Shown piece by piece: positions 22,711 through 32,750 of a stretch of DNA of 35,703 bases (positions are counted from its first letter, which is position 1; every line of letters begins with the position of its first letter). The notes below the pieces were generated by a model, which did not search any database, was not told where the DNA came from, and saw nothing but the letters and a program-made list of their open reading frames with translations. The DNA comes from Aneurinibacillus terranovensis DSM 18919 (lineage in GTDB: Bacteria > Bacillota > Bacilli > Aneurinibacillales > Aneurinibacillaceae): contig NZ_KE387175.1 of assembly GCF_000430625.1 (NCBI RefSeq), positions 1 to 35,703 of the forward strand, written 5' to 3'. The position numbers were made by a program, and so were the translations under genes.

Positions 22711-24004
22711 CTTCATTCCGAATATCGATTCCTGCATCTTTTAGCATCCACTCGATGAATGTTCCGTAACCGGAGGTGGGATCATTGACGAAAACGTGAG
22801 TGACGGCACCAACCAGTTTACCATTTTGAATAATAGGGCTCCCGCTCATTCCCTGAACGATGCCACCCGTTTTTTCAAGCAGGCGCGGGTCTGTAACTTT
22901 CAGAATCAGCCCTTTTGTCGCAGGAAATTTCTGCTGGATGACGTTAACAATTTGGATTTTAAACGTGTCGACTTTCTGACCGTCCACAACCGTATAAATT
23001 TCAGCCGGGCCAGGTTTTACCTCTTCACTGAGAGCTACCGGTATTGGCTTTGTTGCAACCGTGTTCTTCGGCAGCTTATCCATCTGACCAAAAATGCCGA
23101 ATGGCGTGTTTTTTTCAATGTTCCCTAACTTCACGCGTTCATTAATAAAGGTTGCAAACTTTTCACCCGGTGTACCGGTTGTTCCTCTTTCAATGGATGT
23201 TACACTTGACTGAACCACGTGGCCTTCTCCCACTGTTATCGGTTTCCCTGTGTCCATATCCGATATGACATGGCCAAGAGCTCCATATTTTTGCAGCTTT
23301 GGCTCGTAAAAAGTAAGTGTGCCTACTCCTGCCGCAGAATCGCGAATATACAGACCCATACGATATTTCTTATCTTTGTCATCCAATGCCGGCGTAAGCT
23401 GCATCGCAAGCTTTTGTTTGCCGCGCAGAATTTCCAAATCTACAGGTTTTCCTTTTTTTCCCGAGTCGTTAACGAGCTTGCCCACTTCATCCATATCGCT
23501 GATGTCTTCGCCATTTACCTTGAGGATCATATCGCCTTTTTTAATATTGGCAGCCTCTCCGGGAGAAACCTTTTTCCCCTTATTATCGACTAGATGATGA
23601 CCGACCACCAGAACGCCAACGGTCTGCAGTTGAACACCAATCGACTGACCGCCCGGAATGACTTTCAGCTCAGGAAGAACCTTCACATCTACCGTTTTAA
23701 GCGGTATACTTCCAACCTTCAGCATAAGCGTTGCTTCGCCTGGTTTACCTGGTTGAATGGTAATCGGATTCTGTAAATTAATCGTTTCGCGGGCGGCATT
23801 GCCAAGCTTAACCACTTCAGGATTACTCGTCTCAAGTGTAGCTGTTACGGGAGCCGTAAGCGACAGTTTAGTGAGCGTACCTTGAAACACCCGGAGCTTA
23901 TTCGGAAATGAGGCAAACTGTTGAAAAGGGGTTGAAGAGAAAGTGAATAGAGCGAGTACAATCAAGATATAACCAAACCATGTCTTTTTCTTCTGTTTAT
24001 TCAA
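22691..24004 (-). CDS. spoIVB: SpoIVB sporulation signalling protease
   Basis: The 437-residue SA-family serine protease is made in the forespore and cleaves SpoIVFA to trigger pro-sigma-K processing in the mother cell. One N-terminal membrane/signal segment (about 8-25) is followed by a PDZ domain (about 125-210, [20 protein letters not shown]). The peptidase domain ends in [20 protein letters not shown], where Ser387 is the expected nucleophile. Length matches B. subtilis SpoIVB (about 426). The start is TTG at 24004, after GGAGCG with a long spacing; no better codon is seen. It lies between recN and spo0A as in B. subtilis. Confidence 0.95.
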   Translation of the reverse strand: MNKQKKKTWFGYILIVLALFTFSSTPFQQFASFPNKLRVFQGTLTKLSLTAPVTATLETSNPEVVKLGNAARETINLQNPITIQPGKPGEATLMLKVGSIPLKTVDVKVLPELKVIPGGQSIGVQLQTVGVLVVGHHLVDNKGKKVSPGEAANIKKGDMILKVNGEDISDMDEVGKLVNDSGKKGKPVDLEILRGKQKLAMQLTPALDDKDKKYRMGLYIRDSAAGVGTLTFYEPKLQKYGALGHVISDMDTGKPITVGEGHVVQSSVTSIERGTTGTPGEKFATFINERVKLGNIEKNTPFGIFGQMDKLPKNTVATKPIPVALSEEVKPGPAEIYTVVDGQKVDTFKIQIVNVIQQKFPATKGLILKVTDPRLLEKTGGIVQGMSGSPIIQNGKLVGAVTHVFVNDPTSGYGTFIEWMLKDAGIDIRNEEKLKAS

Positions 24005-24138
24005 TGGGTCATCACGCTCCTACACGTTCCCTACCTACACCTCCATTTATCTGTAATAATAATCTTTCCGTTGTCCCGGACAATTATAACCCGTTGCCGG
24101 AAACAATCTCTTCCTGCCTCATTGTGATCGCCCCAGGA

Positions 24139-25863
24139 TTAGCTGCTTTTTTCTTTAATGTCATTCGCCTGATCCAGCATTTCTCTGGCATGATCCTTCG
24201 TTGTTTCCGTGACTTCCACTCCTCCAAGCATGCGGGCAAGCTCAATCACCCGATTTTCGTGCGATAACCGTTCAACCTTTGTTTGCGTTTCTTTATCATT
24301 CATTTCTTTCTCAATGCGCAGGTGTGCGTCCGCCATACTTGCCACCTGCGGCAGATGCGTAATGACCAGTACCTGCCTCCTGCGCGAAACAAGCACGAGC
24401 TTCTCAGCAATCGCCTGAGCGGCCCGACCGCTAACCCCTGTGTCAACCTCATCAAAAATCATCGTATCCACGTTTTCCGCATCCGCAAGTATCGTTTTCA
24501 TCGCCAGCATAATCCGGGAAAGTTCGCCCCCAGAGGCAATTTTGCTCACCGGCCGCAGCGGTTCTCCGGGATTTGGCGCAATGAGAAATTCCACCTGGTC
24601 AATTCCTTTTGCCGTGAGACGCAATTTTTCACCGTCAACCTCCAGACCTTTCTCGTCGGTTTCCTGGGTAACGGCGATTTTAAACCGGGCCCGCGTCATA
24701 TGCAAATCCTTTAGCTCATTTTCAATCGCCACGGATAAACGTTCAGCTACCTGTTTCCGCCGTTTGGACAGTTCCTGCGCTTCCAGTGCTAAATCAAGAG
24801 ACACTTCCTTAAGTTTTCCCTTTAATTCCTCAATGCGTGATTCCCTGTTTTCAATGCTGTCCAGTTCGTCTTCAATCGAGGCCGCATACTCAAGAATCTC
24901 ATCGACGGAACGCCCGTATTTCCGTTTAAGCCGGGTTAATTCATCCAAGCGGGTTTCAATTTCCGCAAGCCGTCCCGGATCGAATTCCACATGATCCCGG
25001 TATGCCCGTATCGACCGCGCTGCTTCTTCAAGCTGGTAAAAAGCATTTTCAATCATTTGGTACGTTTCTTTTAATTCTTCGTCGTACGTAAGGATCGTTT
25101 CGAGGTGGCCCATTGCATTGCTCACCCAGTCAATCCCCCGCTGTTCTCCGACAAGAGACCGGTGGGCGTCTTCAAGGCCACGCACCATCTTTTCCCCTCC
25201 GCTCAGGCGCTTGCGTTCCTGCATCAGCTTGTCATCTTCCAACGGCTTTAATTGGGAGCCGACGATTTCTTCCAGTTGGAACCGCAGCATATCGAGCCGC
25301 TGTACCATTTCCCGTTCGTTCGTCGATATGTAATCGAATTCAGAGCGAAGCTGCTGGTATTGCCGGTACAGGAGAGAGAACTCCTTCAACGTTTTCCCCG
25401 TATGTTCTTCACCAAACGCATCGAGCCAGTCGATGTGGCGTTCGCCCTGCATCAGCGATTGATGTTCATGCTGTCCGTGGATATTGATTAGCCACGGCCC
25501 AAGTTCACGCAGCATTGCCAGTGTGACAAGCTGCCCGTTGATACGGCAAACGCTTTTTCCGGAGCTGATGATCTCTCTCCGGACAATCACCATTCCATCT
25601 TCAGGTTCAATCGCCATCTGCTTAAGAATGGATAGGACCGGAGCTTGTCCCTGAAATTCAAAAAGCCCTTCCACTTCCGCTTTGGAGCATCCAAAGCGGA
25701 TATAATCGATGGAACCGCGGCCGCCGAGCAGCAGGCCGAGCGCATCGATCAGGATGGACTTCCCTGCCCCTGTTTCACCTGTTAAGATAGTAAGTCCCCG
25801 TTGAAAGGCAACGGAGACTTCTTTAATGACTGCAAAATTCTTAATGGTTAGTTCGAGTAGCAT
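24139..25863 (-). CDS. recN: DNA repair protein RecN
   Basis: This 574-residue SMC-like ATPase acts early in repair of double-strand breaks. It has Walker A GETGAGKS (29-36), a long coiled-coil centre (about 150-380, rich in E, K, L, R), the ABC signature SGGELSR and Walker B TMIFDEVDTGVSG, followed by the switch histidine in VITHLPQVA. The length is normal. GGAGGA precedes the ATG at 25863. It starts 14 bases after argR, so argR-recN cotranscription is likely, as in B. subtilis ahrC-recN. Confidence 0.96.
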   Translation of the reverse strand: MLLELTIKNFAVIKEVSVAFQRGLTILTGETGAGKSILIDALGLLLGGRGSIDYIRFGCSKAEVEGLFEFQGQAPVLSILKQMAIEPEDGMVIVRREIISSGKSVCRINGQLVTLAMLRELGPWLINIHGQHEHQSLMQGERHIDWLDAFGEEHTGKTLKEFSLLYRQYQQLRSEFDYISTNEREMVQRLDMLRFQLEEIVGSQLKPLEDDKLMQERKRLSGGEKMVRGLEDAHRSLVGEQRGIDWVSNAMGHLETILTYDEELKETYQMIENAFYQLEEAARSIRAYRDHVEFDPGRLAEIETRLDELTRLKRKYGRSVDEILEYAASIEDELDSIENRESRIEELKGKLKEVSLDLALEAQELSKRRKQVAERLSVAIENELKDLHMTRARFKIAVTQETDEKGLEVDGEKLRLTAKGIDQVEFLIAPNPGEPLRPVSKIASGGELSRIMLAMKTILADAENVDTMIFDEVDTGVSGRAAQAIAEKLVLVSRRRQVLVITHLPQVASMADAHLRIEKEMNDKETQTKVERLSHENRVIELARMLGGVEVTETTKDHAREMLDQANDIKEKSS

Positions 25864-25877
25864 GTAAGTCCTCCTGA

Positions 25878-26456
25878 CTACAGCATGTTGATAAACCGCT
25901 GCGACATTTCGGTTGCACCATCTTTTGTCCGGTTAATGATTAAAATCGTATCATCGCCGCAGATGGTGCCAAGAATTTCCGGCCAATCCAGATTGTCAAT
26001 GAGCGCCCCGATCGCCTGGGCATTCCCCGGCATCAATTTCATGACAAGCAGGTTATCCGCTTGTTCGATGCTGATAAAGCTATCGATAAGTGAACGCTTT
26101 AGTTTATGCTGCGGGTTAAATCGCTGATCAGCAGGCAGCGAGTATTTATAACGTCCATCGTTCGTTGGTACCTTCACAAGATGCAGTTCCTTGATATCGC
26201 GTGAAACCGTTGCCTGTGTAACATGAAAACCGGCGGCACATAAATAATCAACCAGGTCGTCCTGCGTTTCCACGTCATTTCGCGAAATAATTTCCCGGAT
26301 CTTAATGTGGCGCTGGCCTTTATTCATGCTTTTTCCTTCGGTTTGGCCAGGAAAATGTTCTGGATGGCCCGTTTCTTCATCGTTCATCTCATCCTGCGTA
26401 TCGTTCCCATTGTCACTCTTCTCGTTTTCAGTATTCAAATGATCAATATTTTCCAT
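25878..26456 (-). CDS. argR: Arginine repressor ArgR/AhrC with N-terminal extension
   Basis: The core of 149 residues (from Met at 26327, [16 protein letters not shown]) is a standard ArgR/AhrC: winged-helix DNA-binding domain with [18 protein letters not shown], then the hexamer/arginine-binding domain with [16 protein letters not shown] and GTICGDDT. It represses arginine synthesis and activates catabolism. The frame is open upstream, and a second ATG at 26456 stands one base after the nadK stop, behind GGGGAGGG. It would add 43 very acidic residues ([19 protein letters not shown]). The 26327 ATG also has an AAGGA site. I give the longer form because of the coupled start; both may be made. 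If this organism follows B. subtilis, the SR1-like RNA at 4521-4755 would target this mRNA. Confidence 0.88.
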   Translation of the reverse strand: MENIDHLNTENEKSDNGNDTQDEMNDEETGHPEHFPGQTEGKSMNKGQRHIKIREIISRNDVETQDDLVDYLCAAGFHVTQATVSRDIKELHLVKVPTNDGRYKYSLPADQRFNPQHKLKRSLIDSFISIEQADNLLVMKLMPGNAQAIGALIDNLDWPEILGTICGDDTILIINRTKDGATEMSQRFINML

Positions 26457-26457
26457 T

Positions 26458-27315
26458 TCAATATCCCTCCCCCTGTAATTTTTTCCGCACAACTTCAAAA
26501 AAGCTGCGCGCTTTCCATTTAATGAGCGGTGTTGCATACGGAGACCGACGAATGACGATCTCATCGTTGACTTGAAGCGGATACCCTAACTGCCCGTCTA
26601 TTGTCATTCCCATGTCCTGGTGGGTAGCGTCCACCGTAATATGAATTTCTTCTTCGGCCGGCAGCACAATCGGCCGGGTGGTTAAGGAATGGGGGGCAAC
26701 CGGTGTTAAAACAATTGCATTAATATAAGGAACAACAATCGGCCCACCGGCTGACAACGAGTATGCGGTAGAACCGGTCGGTGTGGAGACGATGACCCCG
26801 TCACCGTTAAAGGTGGCCGCGTATAAATCGTCTACGAAAACCGTGCATTTTATCATCCGGTTAAAGCTTCCCTTGGCAATGCCAATATCGTTAAGAGCCA
26901 CAGAAGGATGGATTCGTTGGCCTTTGCGAATCACCTCGGCTTCCAGCATCATGCGCTGTTCTACATAGAATTGGCCGTTTAGAATCTGATCGACCGCATG
27001 CGGCAAATCATCCGGTTCGGCTTCAGAGAGGAAGCCCAGGTGTCCAAGATTAATGCCGAGAATTGGGATTTCATACGGAGCAAGCTCACGGGCAACCCCG
27101 AGCAGTGTGCCATCGCCCCCCAGGACGAAAACAATGTCAACATCACGGTGAAAATCCGCCACAGGTAAGGATAAATCTTGCCTTCCGATATGGTTCGCCA
27201 CCCTTTGATCTATGTATACACCAGCTTTCTTCCCTTCCAGTAATCGTACAAGTTCACGCGCTACAGACAGCGCGTTTTCTTTGTCCTTGTTGATTACGAT
27301 ACCTATTGTCGTCAA
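26458..27315 (-). CDS. nadK: NAD kinase
   Basis: The 285-residue enzyme phosphorylates NAD to NADP. It has the family motif [13 protein letters not shown], the [13 protein letters not shown] loop, NDIGIAKG, the glycine-rich [22 protein letters not shown] and a C-terminal IDGQ region. The length is slightly above the Bacillus average (about 265-272). The TTG at 27315 is chosen because GAGGTG lies seven bases upstream and the family begins there (TTIGIVINK); the frame is open to 27393 across a predicted -10 box. B. subtilis does not have nadK at this position, but clostridia and other Firmicutes place it between tlyA and argR. Confidence 0.93.
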   Translation of the reverse strand: MTTIGIVINKDKENALSVARELVRLLEGKKAGVYIDQRVANHIGRQDLSLPVADFHRDVDIVFVLGGDGTLLGVARELAPYEIPILGINLGHLGFLSEAEPDDLPHAVDQILNGQFYVEQRMMLEAEVIRKGQRIHPSVALNDIGIAKGSFNRMIKCTVFVDDLYAATFNGDGVIVSTPTGSTAYSLSAGGPIVVPYINAIVLTPVAPHSLTTRPIVLPAEEEIHITVDATHQDMGMTIDGQLGYPLQVNDEIVIRRSPYATPLIKWKARSFFEVVRKKLQGEGY

Positions 27316-27364
27316 AACAAACACCTCAATCTGGTAGGGTGAATGGGCATAAAACTCCTTTTCT

Positions 27365-27370
27365 ATTATA
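27365..27370 (-). promoter_or_regulatory. -10 box upstream of nadK
   Basis: A perfect TATAAT lies on the minus strand about 50 bases before the nadK start and just after the yqxC terminator. A convincing -35 box at 17 bases is missing (ATGCAT region), so strength is uncertain. Confidence 0.45.
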
Positions 27371-27406
27371 CCTCGTTTTCCAATAAAATGCATAAAAATG
27401 CAGAAA

Positions 27407-27434
27407 AAGTTGACGTATGAATCTACGTCAACTT
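27407..27434 (-). terminator. Terminator between yqxC and nadK
   Basis: AAGTTGACGTA (27407-27417) and TACGTCAACTT (27424-27434) form a perfect 11-bp stem followed on the minus strand by TTTCTG after TT. It lies 20 bases after the yqxC stop. Confidence 0.8.
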
Positions 27435-27453
27435 CCGTTCCGGTCGTACCTGT

Positions 27454-28269
27454 TTAAAATGTGTCGTGCGCTTCATTTACCAGGCGGCTAACGACATCGC
27501 TCCATTCCCCCGACAGCGTTGCCGGCACACCTGTCCATTCAAGATCAAGCAAAAATTCAATATTTCCTTCTCCCCCGGTAATCGGCGAAAAGGAAACCCC
27601 ACGCACCGCAAATCCGAGTTCCTGGCTAAATTGCATCATCCGGGTCAACACATCCATGTGGACCTGTTTATCACGCACGATTCCATTTTTGCCTACCTGC
27701 TCGCGCCCGGCTTCAAACTGCGGCTTAACAAGAGCAAGCACACGCGCCCCTTTGTCAAGGAAATCTTTCAAAACGGGCAGAATAAGGCGAAGGGAAATAA
27801 ATGAAACGTCAATCGTTGCAAACTGAACGCGCTCTCCGGCCCATTCCTCCGCTTTGAGGTGACGAAAGTTCGTCCGTTCCATCACGACAACCCGTTCGTC
27901 CTGGCGAAGCGACCAGTCGAGCTGCCCGTACCCAACATCAATCGCATACACAAGGCCGGCACCGTGCTGCAGCGCACAGTCTGTAAAGCCTCCGGTTGAG
28001 GCCCCGATATCCATCACAACGGCGCCGGTTAAATCAATATGAAATGCCTTCAGCGCCTTTTCAAGTTTAAGCCCGCCCCGGCTGACATACGGATGAACAT
28101 GCCCTTTTACCGTAATGGGAAGTCCGCTGTCTATTTTTGTGCCGGGTTTATCGCACCGCTCATTTTCCACAAAAACAATCCCCGCCATAATGGCAGACCG
28201 GGCTTTCTCTCTGCTTGGAAAGTATCCTTCCTGAACAAGGCGCACATCTATTCTTTCCTTTTTATTCAT
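27454..28269 (-). CDS. yqxC: TlyA-family rRNA 2'-O-methyltransferase (YqxC)
   Basis: The 271-residue protein has an S4 RNA-binding domain (about 4-65, RIDVRLVQEGYFPSREKAR) and an FtsJ-like methyltransferase domain with the SAM motif VVMDIGASTGGFTDCAL, IDVGYGQLDW and VKPQFEAG. TlyA enzymes methylate 16S and 23S rRNA in mycobacteria (C1409/C1920) and affect capreomycin susceptibility; the Bacillus orthologue is less studied. The old name haemolysin A is misleading. It starts four bases after the dxs stop, so it is cotranscribed with dxs. Confidence 0.92.
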   Translation of the reverse strand: MNKKERIDVRLVQEGYFPSREKARSAIMAGIVFVENERCDKPGTKIDSGLPITVKGHVHPYVSRGGLKLEKALKAFHIDLTGAVVMDIGASTGGFTDCALQHGAGLVYAIDVGYGQLDWSLRQDERVVVMERTNFRHLKAEEWAGERVQFATIDVSFISLRLILPVLKDFLDKGARVLALVKPQFEAGREQVGKNGIVRDKQVHMDVLTRMMQFSQELGFAVRGVSFSPITGGEGNIEFLLDLEWTGVPATLSGEWSDVVSRLVNEAHDTF

Positions 28270-28272
28270 CGA

Positions 28273-30156
28273 CTACGCTCTTTGCCTCCTGGCCGGCCAG
28301 AGGGATTTAACTTTCTGTGCGACCCGATCCGGCGTAAGCCCCAGTTCTTCCCTCTGTTCTTTCACACTGCCATGCTCTACATAGTAATCCGGAATCGCCA
28401 TAAGCTCGACAACCATATCATGGTAGCCTGCTTTCGCATAGCATTCCAGCACAGCACTGCCAAAGCCGCCTTTCAAACAGCCCTCTTCCAGCGTGATCAG
28501 CGTGTATCCGTCACGTGCAAGGCTGAACAGCAGTTCTTCATCGAGCGGTTTGGCAAAACGCGCGTTAATCACCATCGGGTGAATTCCTTCCACCTGTAAC
28601 AGCTCAGCGGCTGCCAATGCCGTCGGAACCATGTTTCCAAACGCCATAATCGCCACATGCTGTCCCTGGCTGAGCACCTCAGCCTTGCCAATCGGCAGGA
28701 GGCGAAGTTCATCATCGAGCGGAACCCCTTCTCCATTGCCGCGCGGATAGCGAACGGCCACCGCTCCGTCATCTTTGGCGAGCGCGGTATGGATCATATG
28801 CTGCAGTTCATTTTCGTCTTTTGGCATCATTATGGTCATATTTGGCAGGCTTCTGAGAAACGCAATATCAAATACCCCCTGATGGGTCTCCCCGTCAGCA
28901 CCCACGAGGCCCGCCCGGTCAATCGCAAACGTTACATTCAAGTTCTGGCGGCACACATCGTGAACGATCTGGTCGTATCCACGCTGCAAAAAAGTGGAAT
29001 AGACCGCAAATACCGGCTTCAATCCCTGGGTAGCGATCGCTGCAGCCATGGTAGTGGCGTGCTGTTCCGCAATCCCCACATCAAAAAAACGGTCCGGAAA
29101 TTTGTCCGAAAAACGCTTCAGGCCCGTACCGCCTGGCATTGCCGCTGTAATTGCCACAATCCGCGGGTCGTGCTCGGCCAGCTTTTCAATTGTTTTCGAA
29201 AAGATGCTTGTATAAGAAGGCGGCCCTTCACTTTTAATCACTTCACCACTTTCAATTTTGTACGTTCCGATGCCGTGGAACGTATCGGAATCCTCTTCGG
29301 CCGGTGCATAGCCTTTACCTTTTTTCGTAATGACGTGGACAAGAACCGGTCCTTTCGTGTTGGCCGCCATCCGTAACGTCTCCATTAACGTCGGCAGGTC
29401 ATGCCCGTCTACCGGGCCTAAATAGGTAAAACCGAGTTCCTCAAACAGTATGCCGGAGACGACGAGATATTTCAGAGAATCTTTTAGTCGTTCGGCGATT
29501 TTTGCCATTGTGCCGCCAACAGCCGGAATTTTTTTAAGCAGGTTTTCAATATCTTCCTTGGCACGTTTATAGTTATGGTTTGTCCGCAGTTTTCCCAGAT
29601 AGTTGTGAATAGCGCCAACATTGGGGGCGATAGACATTTCATTGTCGTTGAGCACGACCATTAAGTCCTTTCCTTCATGGCCGATATGGTTCATCGCTTC
29701 CAACGCCATTCCACCGGTGAGCGCACCGTCCCCGATAATCGCGATGATATGGCTTTTTTCTTTTTTTAAATCCCGGGCAATCGCCATTCCCATTGCGGCA
29801 GAAAGAGACGTACTGCTGTGGCCGGTTTCCCACTGGTCATGCTCGCTCTCACTCCGTTTTGGAAATCCGCACAGCCCTTTGTACTGGCGCAACGTTTGAA
29901 AGCGGTCCATTCGCCCTGTCAACATTTTATGTACGTAAGCCTGATGGCCGACGTCCCAAATAAATTTATCCTTCGGGCTGTCAAACAAACAATGGAGAGC
30001 CAGCGTCAGTTCAACGACGCCAAGGTTTGGGGCTAAATGCCCACCGGTAAGAGCGAGATTGGAAATGAGAAATTCTCTGATTTCGCCCGCTAATTTAATT
30101 AATTCATGTATGGTTAGCTTTTTTAATTGTTCCGGGGAGTTGATCGTAGATAACAA
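28273..30156 (-). CDS. dxs: 1-deoxy-D-xylulose-5-phosphate synthase
   Basis: The 627-residue thiamine-diphosphate enzyme condenses pyruvate and glyceraldehyde-3-phosphate, the first step of the MEP isoprenoid pathway. Seen are [16 protein letters not shown], the ThDP motif [15 protein letters not shown]...NDNEMSI, the transketolase domain with [18 protein letters not shown], and the C-terminal domain ending [10 protein letters not shown]. The TTG at 30156 ([14 protein letters not shown]) is favoured because GAGGAG lies seven bases upstream; the in-frame GTG at 30171 overlaps that site. It is preceded by ispA, so MEP entry and prenyl-chain synthesis are in one transcript. Confidence 0.95.
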   Translation of the reverse strand: MLSTINSPEQLKKLTIHELIKLAGEIREFLISNLALTGGHLAPNLGVVELTLALHCLFDSPKDKFIWDVGHQAYVHKMLTGRMDRFQTLRQYKGLCGFPKRSESEHDQWETGHSSTSLSAAMGMAIARDLKKEKSHIIAIIGDGALTGGMALEAMNHIGHEGKDLMVVLNDNEMSIAPNVGAIHNYLGKLRTNHNYKRAKEDIENLLKKIPAVGGTMAKIAERLKDSLKYLVVSGILFEELGFTYLGPVDGHDLPTLMETLRMAANTKGPVLVHVITKKGKGYAPAEEDSDTFHGIGTYKIESGEVIKSEGPPSYTSIFSKTIEKLAEHDPRIVAITAAMPGGTGLKRFSDKFPDRFFDVGIAEQHATTMAAAIATQGLKPVFAVYSTFLQRGYDQIVHDVCRQNLNVTFAIDRAGLVGADGETHQGVFDIAFLRSLPNMTIMMPKDENELQHMIHTALAKDDGAVAVRYPRGNGEGVPLDDELRLLPIGKAEVLSQGQHVAIMAFGNMVPTALAAAELLQVEGIHPMVINARFAKPLDEELLFSLARDGYTLITLEEGCLKGGFGSAVLECYAKAGYHDMVVELMAIPDYYVEHGSVKEQREELGLTPDRVAQKVKSLWPARRQRA

Positions 30157-30223
30157 AGTAAAACTCCTCACTTTCGCTGCATTTCATCCTAGTTTTCCCT
30201 TATGTTGTAAGTTATATCATGGC

Positions 30224-31117
30224 TTAATGATCGCGTTCCATAATATATTCCGCCAGAGACCGAAGTACCACATCATGGGCTACATTCGCTTCTGCGAGCG
30301 CACGCATGGCTTCATCAATCAACCGGGAAAGTTCCCGTTCCGAATGCTCGATTCCCAAAAGTGACGGATAGGTTGATTTTTTTCGCTTTTCGTCGCTGCC
30401 TACCGGCTTACCCAGCTTGGCTTCATCCCCGATCACATCGAGTATATCGTCCTTAACCTGAAAAGCCAAACCGATATTTGAAGCAAACCGGGTAAGACAA
30501 GTAAGCTGTTCGTCCGGGGCACTGGCTGCAATCGCAGCCGCACGTACGCAAAAAATGAGCAAATCCGCTGTTTTATGAAGGTGAATATATTTCAGCTCTT
30601 CAAAGGATAGCGACCTATTCTCGCCTTCCATATCGGCAGCCTGCCCGCCTACCATGCCTTTCGGGCCTGCAAACACAGACAGCTCACGCGTAATTTGCAG
30701 CACGCTTGCAGCCGGCACGCCGGCTTTCTCCGCCTCACAGATCGTTTCAAACGCCTGGGTTAGCAGGGCGTCTCCTGCCAGAATGGCCATGGCTTCGCCA
30801 AACACTTTATGATTGGTTGGCTTGCCGCGCCGAAAATCATCGTTATCCATTGCCGGTAAATCATCGTGAATAAGCGAATACGCGTGTACCATCTCCACAG
30901 CACAGGCAATGGAAATCCCCGCTTCCACCGGTTTCCCCAGTGCTTCCAACGTAGCGAGCACGAGAATCGGGCGTAAACGTTTGCCGCCTGCATTCAGCGA
31001 ATAGGCCATCGCCGATCGCAGCGGTTCCGGTACACCCGGCAGTTCCATAGACGTCTGGAGACTTGTATTTATCAGTTCTGATTTTTCAGCGATGTACCGC
31101 TCCAGGGTTTTGTTCAA
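30224..31117 (-). CDS. ispA: Farnesyl diphosphate synthase / geranyltranstransferase
   Basis: The 297-residue prenyltransferase makes farnesyl diphosphate from IPP and DMAPP. It contains GGKRLRPIL, the first aspartate-rich motif HDDLPAMDNDDFRRGKPT and the second KDDILDVIGD. Bacterial FPP synthases have a two-residue insertion in the first motif (DDxxxxD), as here. The start is TTG at 31117, overlapping the xseB stop (TTGA), with GGAGGG inside xseB. This indicates translational coupling. The 67-base gap to dxs holds no obvious terminator. Confidence 0.94.
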   Translation of the reverse strand: MNKTLERYIAEKSELINTSLQTSMELPGVPEPLRSAMAYSLNAGGKRLRPILVLATLEALGKPVEAGISIACAVEMVHAYSLIHDDLPAMDNDDFRRGKPTNHKVFGEAMAILAGDALLTQAFETICEAEKAGVPAASVLQITRELSVFAGPKGMVGGQAADMEGENRSLSFEELKYIHLHKTADLLIFCVRAAAIAASAPDEQLTCLTRFASNIGLAFQVKDDILDVIGDEAKLGKPVGSDEKRKKSTYPSLLGIEHSERELSRLIDEAMRALAEANVAHDVVLRSLAEYIMERDH

Positions 31118-31359
31118 TCTTCTCCCTCCAGGTGAAAAGCCGCCGGGGTCAGTTCCCCGTCTTTTTCAAGCAGCGCTTCGATTTTCTGTTCAACGTTGGT
31201 TAACGTTTGGCTGCAGATGCGCGATAATTCCATCCCTTCCTGAAACAGGGAAATTGCCTGTTCAAGCGGAACTTCTCCCGCTTCCAATTGTTCAACAATA
31301 TGCTCAAGTTTTTTTAACGCTTCCTCAAATGGCAGATCCTGAACTTCACTTTTTCCCAT
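31114..31359 (-). CDS. xseB: Exodeoxyribonuclease VII small subunit
   Basis: The 81-residue protein has the family features LPFEEALKKLEHIVEQLEAGEVPLEQAI and LFQEGMEL, forming a helical hairpin that binds the long coiled coil of XseA. Exonuclease VII degrades single-stranded DNA. GAGGAGA precedes the ATG at 31359, which lies inside the end of xseA (14-base overlap). The frame is open to 31377 without a better site. Confidence 0.95.
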   Translation of the reverse strand: MGKSEVQDLPFEEALKKLEHIVEQLEAGEVPLEQAISLFQEGMELSRICSQTLTNVEQKIEALLEKDGELTPAAFHLEGED

Positions 31360-32728
31360 GGGTATTCTCCTCTTCAATGCCCCATACCTGGCAATCTAAT
31401 ATACCATCGCTTAATTGTACCTTTAGCGTATCTCCCGGGTCAACTTCCTTTACAGATTTAACCAGACGATTCGCTGACTTCGTTTGTTTATACGCGAGCG
31501 AATACCCGCGGTGCATCACTTTAAGCGGGCTCAGCGCATCAAGCTTACCAATCAGGCGATCCAGACGCTGCGTATCGCTGCGTGTAATCGCTGTAATTGC
31601 ACGTTTCATACGGTGGTGGTGCTGCTGTACGCGTTCTTTATACCGCTCAATCTGGCGTACCGGATTATATTGAAGAAGCACCTGCTGAACATCCTTATGT
31701 TCGTTTCGTTTGCGGTACACATATTGAACCGCCGCTTTCCTGAGGCGCTCCTCCAGGCGGACGAGCTGCTGTTCACACTGAAGAAACTGCCGTTCCGGCT
31801 GGCGCAGCACCCAGGATTTTTGCAGCCGTTCCAGCCGCTGCCGCTGCTGTTTCACCAGGTAGTTTAACGCAGAGCGCAGCCTGCCGGTTTGCATGGATAT
31901 CCGTTCCTTTAATTCTAATATATGGGGTACTGCTAATTCGGCGGCTGCCGTTGGTGTAGCTGCCCGGACATCCGCCACAAAATCAGCAATCGTAAAGTCG
32001 GTTTCATGTCCAACGGCTGAAATCACAGGAATGGATGATCTGAATATGCTTCGCGCGACTACCTCTTCGTTGAACGCCCACAGTTCTTCAATAGAGCCGC
32101 CACCGCGCCCGACGATGAGAACGTCCACTTCGCCCCGTTCATTCATCAGGTCAATCGCACGGCTGATCGATCCCGCCGCATGTTCCCCCTGAACAAGCAC
32201 CGGAAACAGGAGAATGCGGCACACCGGATAGCGGCGGCGAATCGTAATGATAATATCGCGAACGGCCGCGCCGGTGGATGAAGTAATAACACCAATCGCC
32301 TGCGGGTAAGCAGGGATTGGCTTTTTGTTTTCCGCAGCAAACAGCCCTTCCTTTTCCAGCCTTTCTTTTAGCTGTTCATAGGCGAGATACAAGTTCCCGA
32401 TGCCATCCGGCTGCATTTCTTTTACATATAATTGATACTGCCCGTCCCGTTCATAAACAGAGATGGAACCGCGCAATAAAACACGGGTTCCATTCTTGGG
32501 GATAAATTTGAGGTAGCGGTTATACCCGGCAAACATCACGCCACGCATCCTGCTTTCCTCGTCTTTAATTGTAAAGTACATATGTCCGCGTGTATGGTGG
32601 GTAAAATTCGATAATTCCCCGCGTATCCAGACATCCTGAAGCACTTCATCAAATTCAATACGGTCTTTAATATATCTCGTAATGTCTTTTACGGAATAAA
32701 TGTGCCGGGTTTCTTCCACCTCTATCAT
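31346..32728 (-). CDS. xseA: Exodeoxyribonuclease VII large subunit
   Basis: The 460-residue catalytic subunit starts with an OB-fold (VWIRGELSNFTHHTRGHMYFTIKD), continues with the catalytic domain (GVITSSTGAAVRDIIITIRRRYP, IVGRGGGSIEELWAFNEE, SAVGHETDFTIADFVADVRAATPTAAAE in overlapping pieces) and a long coiled coil rich in R, Q and L (about 270-400). The C-terminal segment YSLAYKQTKSANRLVKSV is typical. The ATG at 32728 has AGGGG directly in front with almost no spacing; the GTG four codons on (32719) has a better nine-base spacing and may be the real start. Confidence 0.95.
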   Translation of the reverse strand: MIEVEETRHIYSVKDITRYIKDRIEFDEVLQDVWIRGELSNFTHHTRGHMYFTIKDEESRMRGVMFAGYNRYLKFIPKNGTRVLLRGSISVYERDGQYQLYVKEMQPDGIGNLYLAYEQLKERLEKEGLFAAENKKPIPAYPQAIGVITSSTGAAVRDIIITIRRRYPVCRILLFPVLVQGEHAAGSISRAIDLMNERGEVDVLIVGRGGGSIEELWAFNEEVVARSIFRSSIPVISAVGHETDFTIADFVADVRAATPTAAAELAVPHILELKERISMQTGRLRSALNYLVKQQRQRLERLQKSWVLRQPERQFLQCEQQLVRLEERLRKAAVQYVYRKRNEHKDVQQVLLQYNPVRQIERYKERVQQHHHRMKRAITAITRSDTQRLDRLIGKLDALSPLKVMHRGYSLAYKQTKSANRLVKSVKEVDPGDTLKVQLSDGILDCQVWGIEEENTHGKK

Positions 32729-32750
32729 CCCCTCGTGATCTCGTCCCCTG

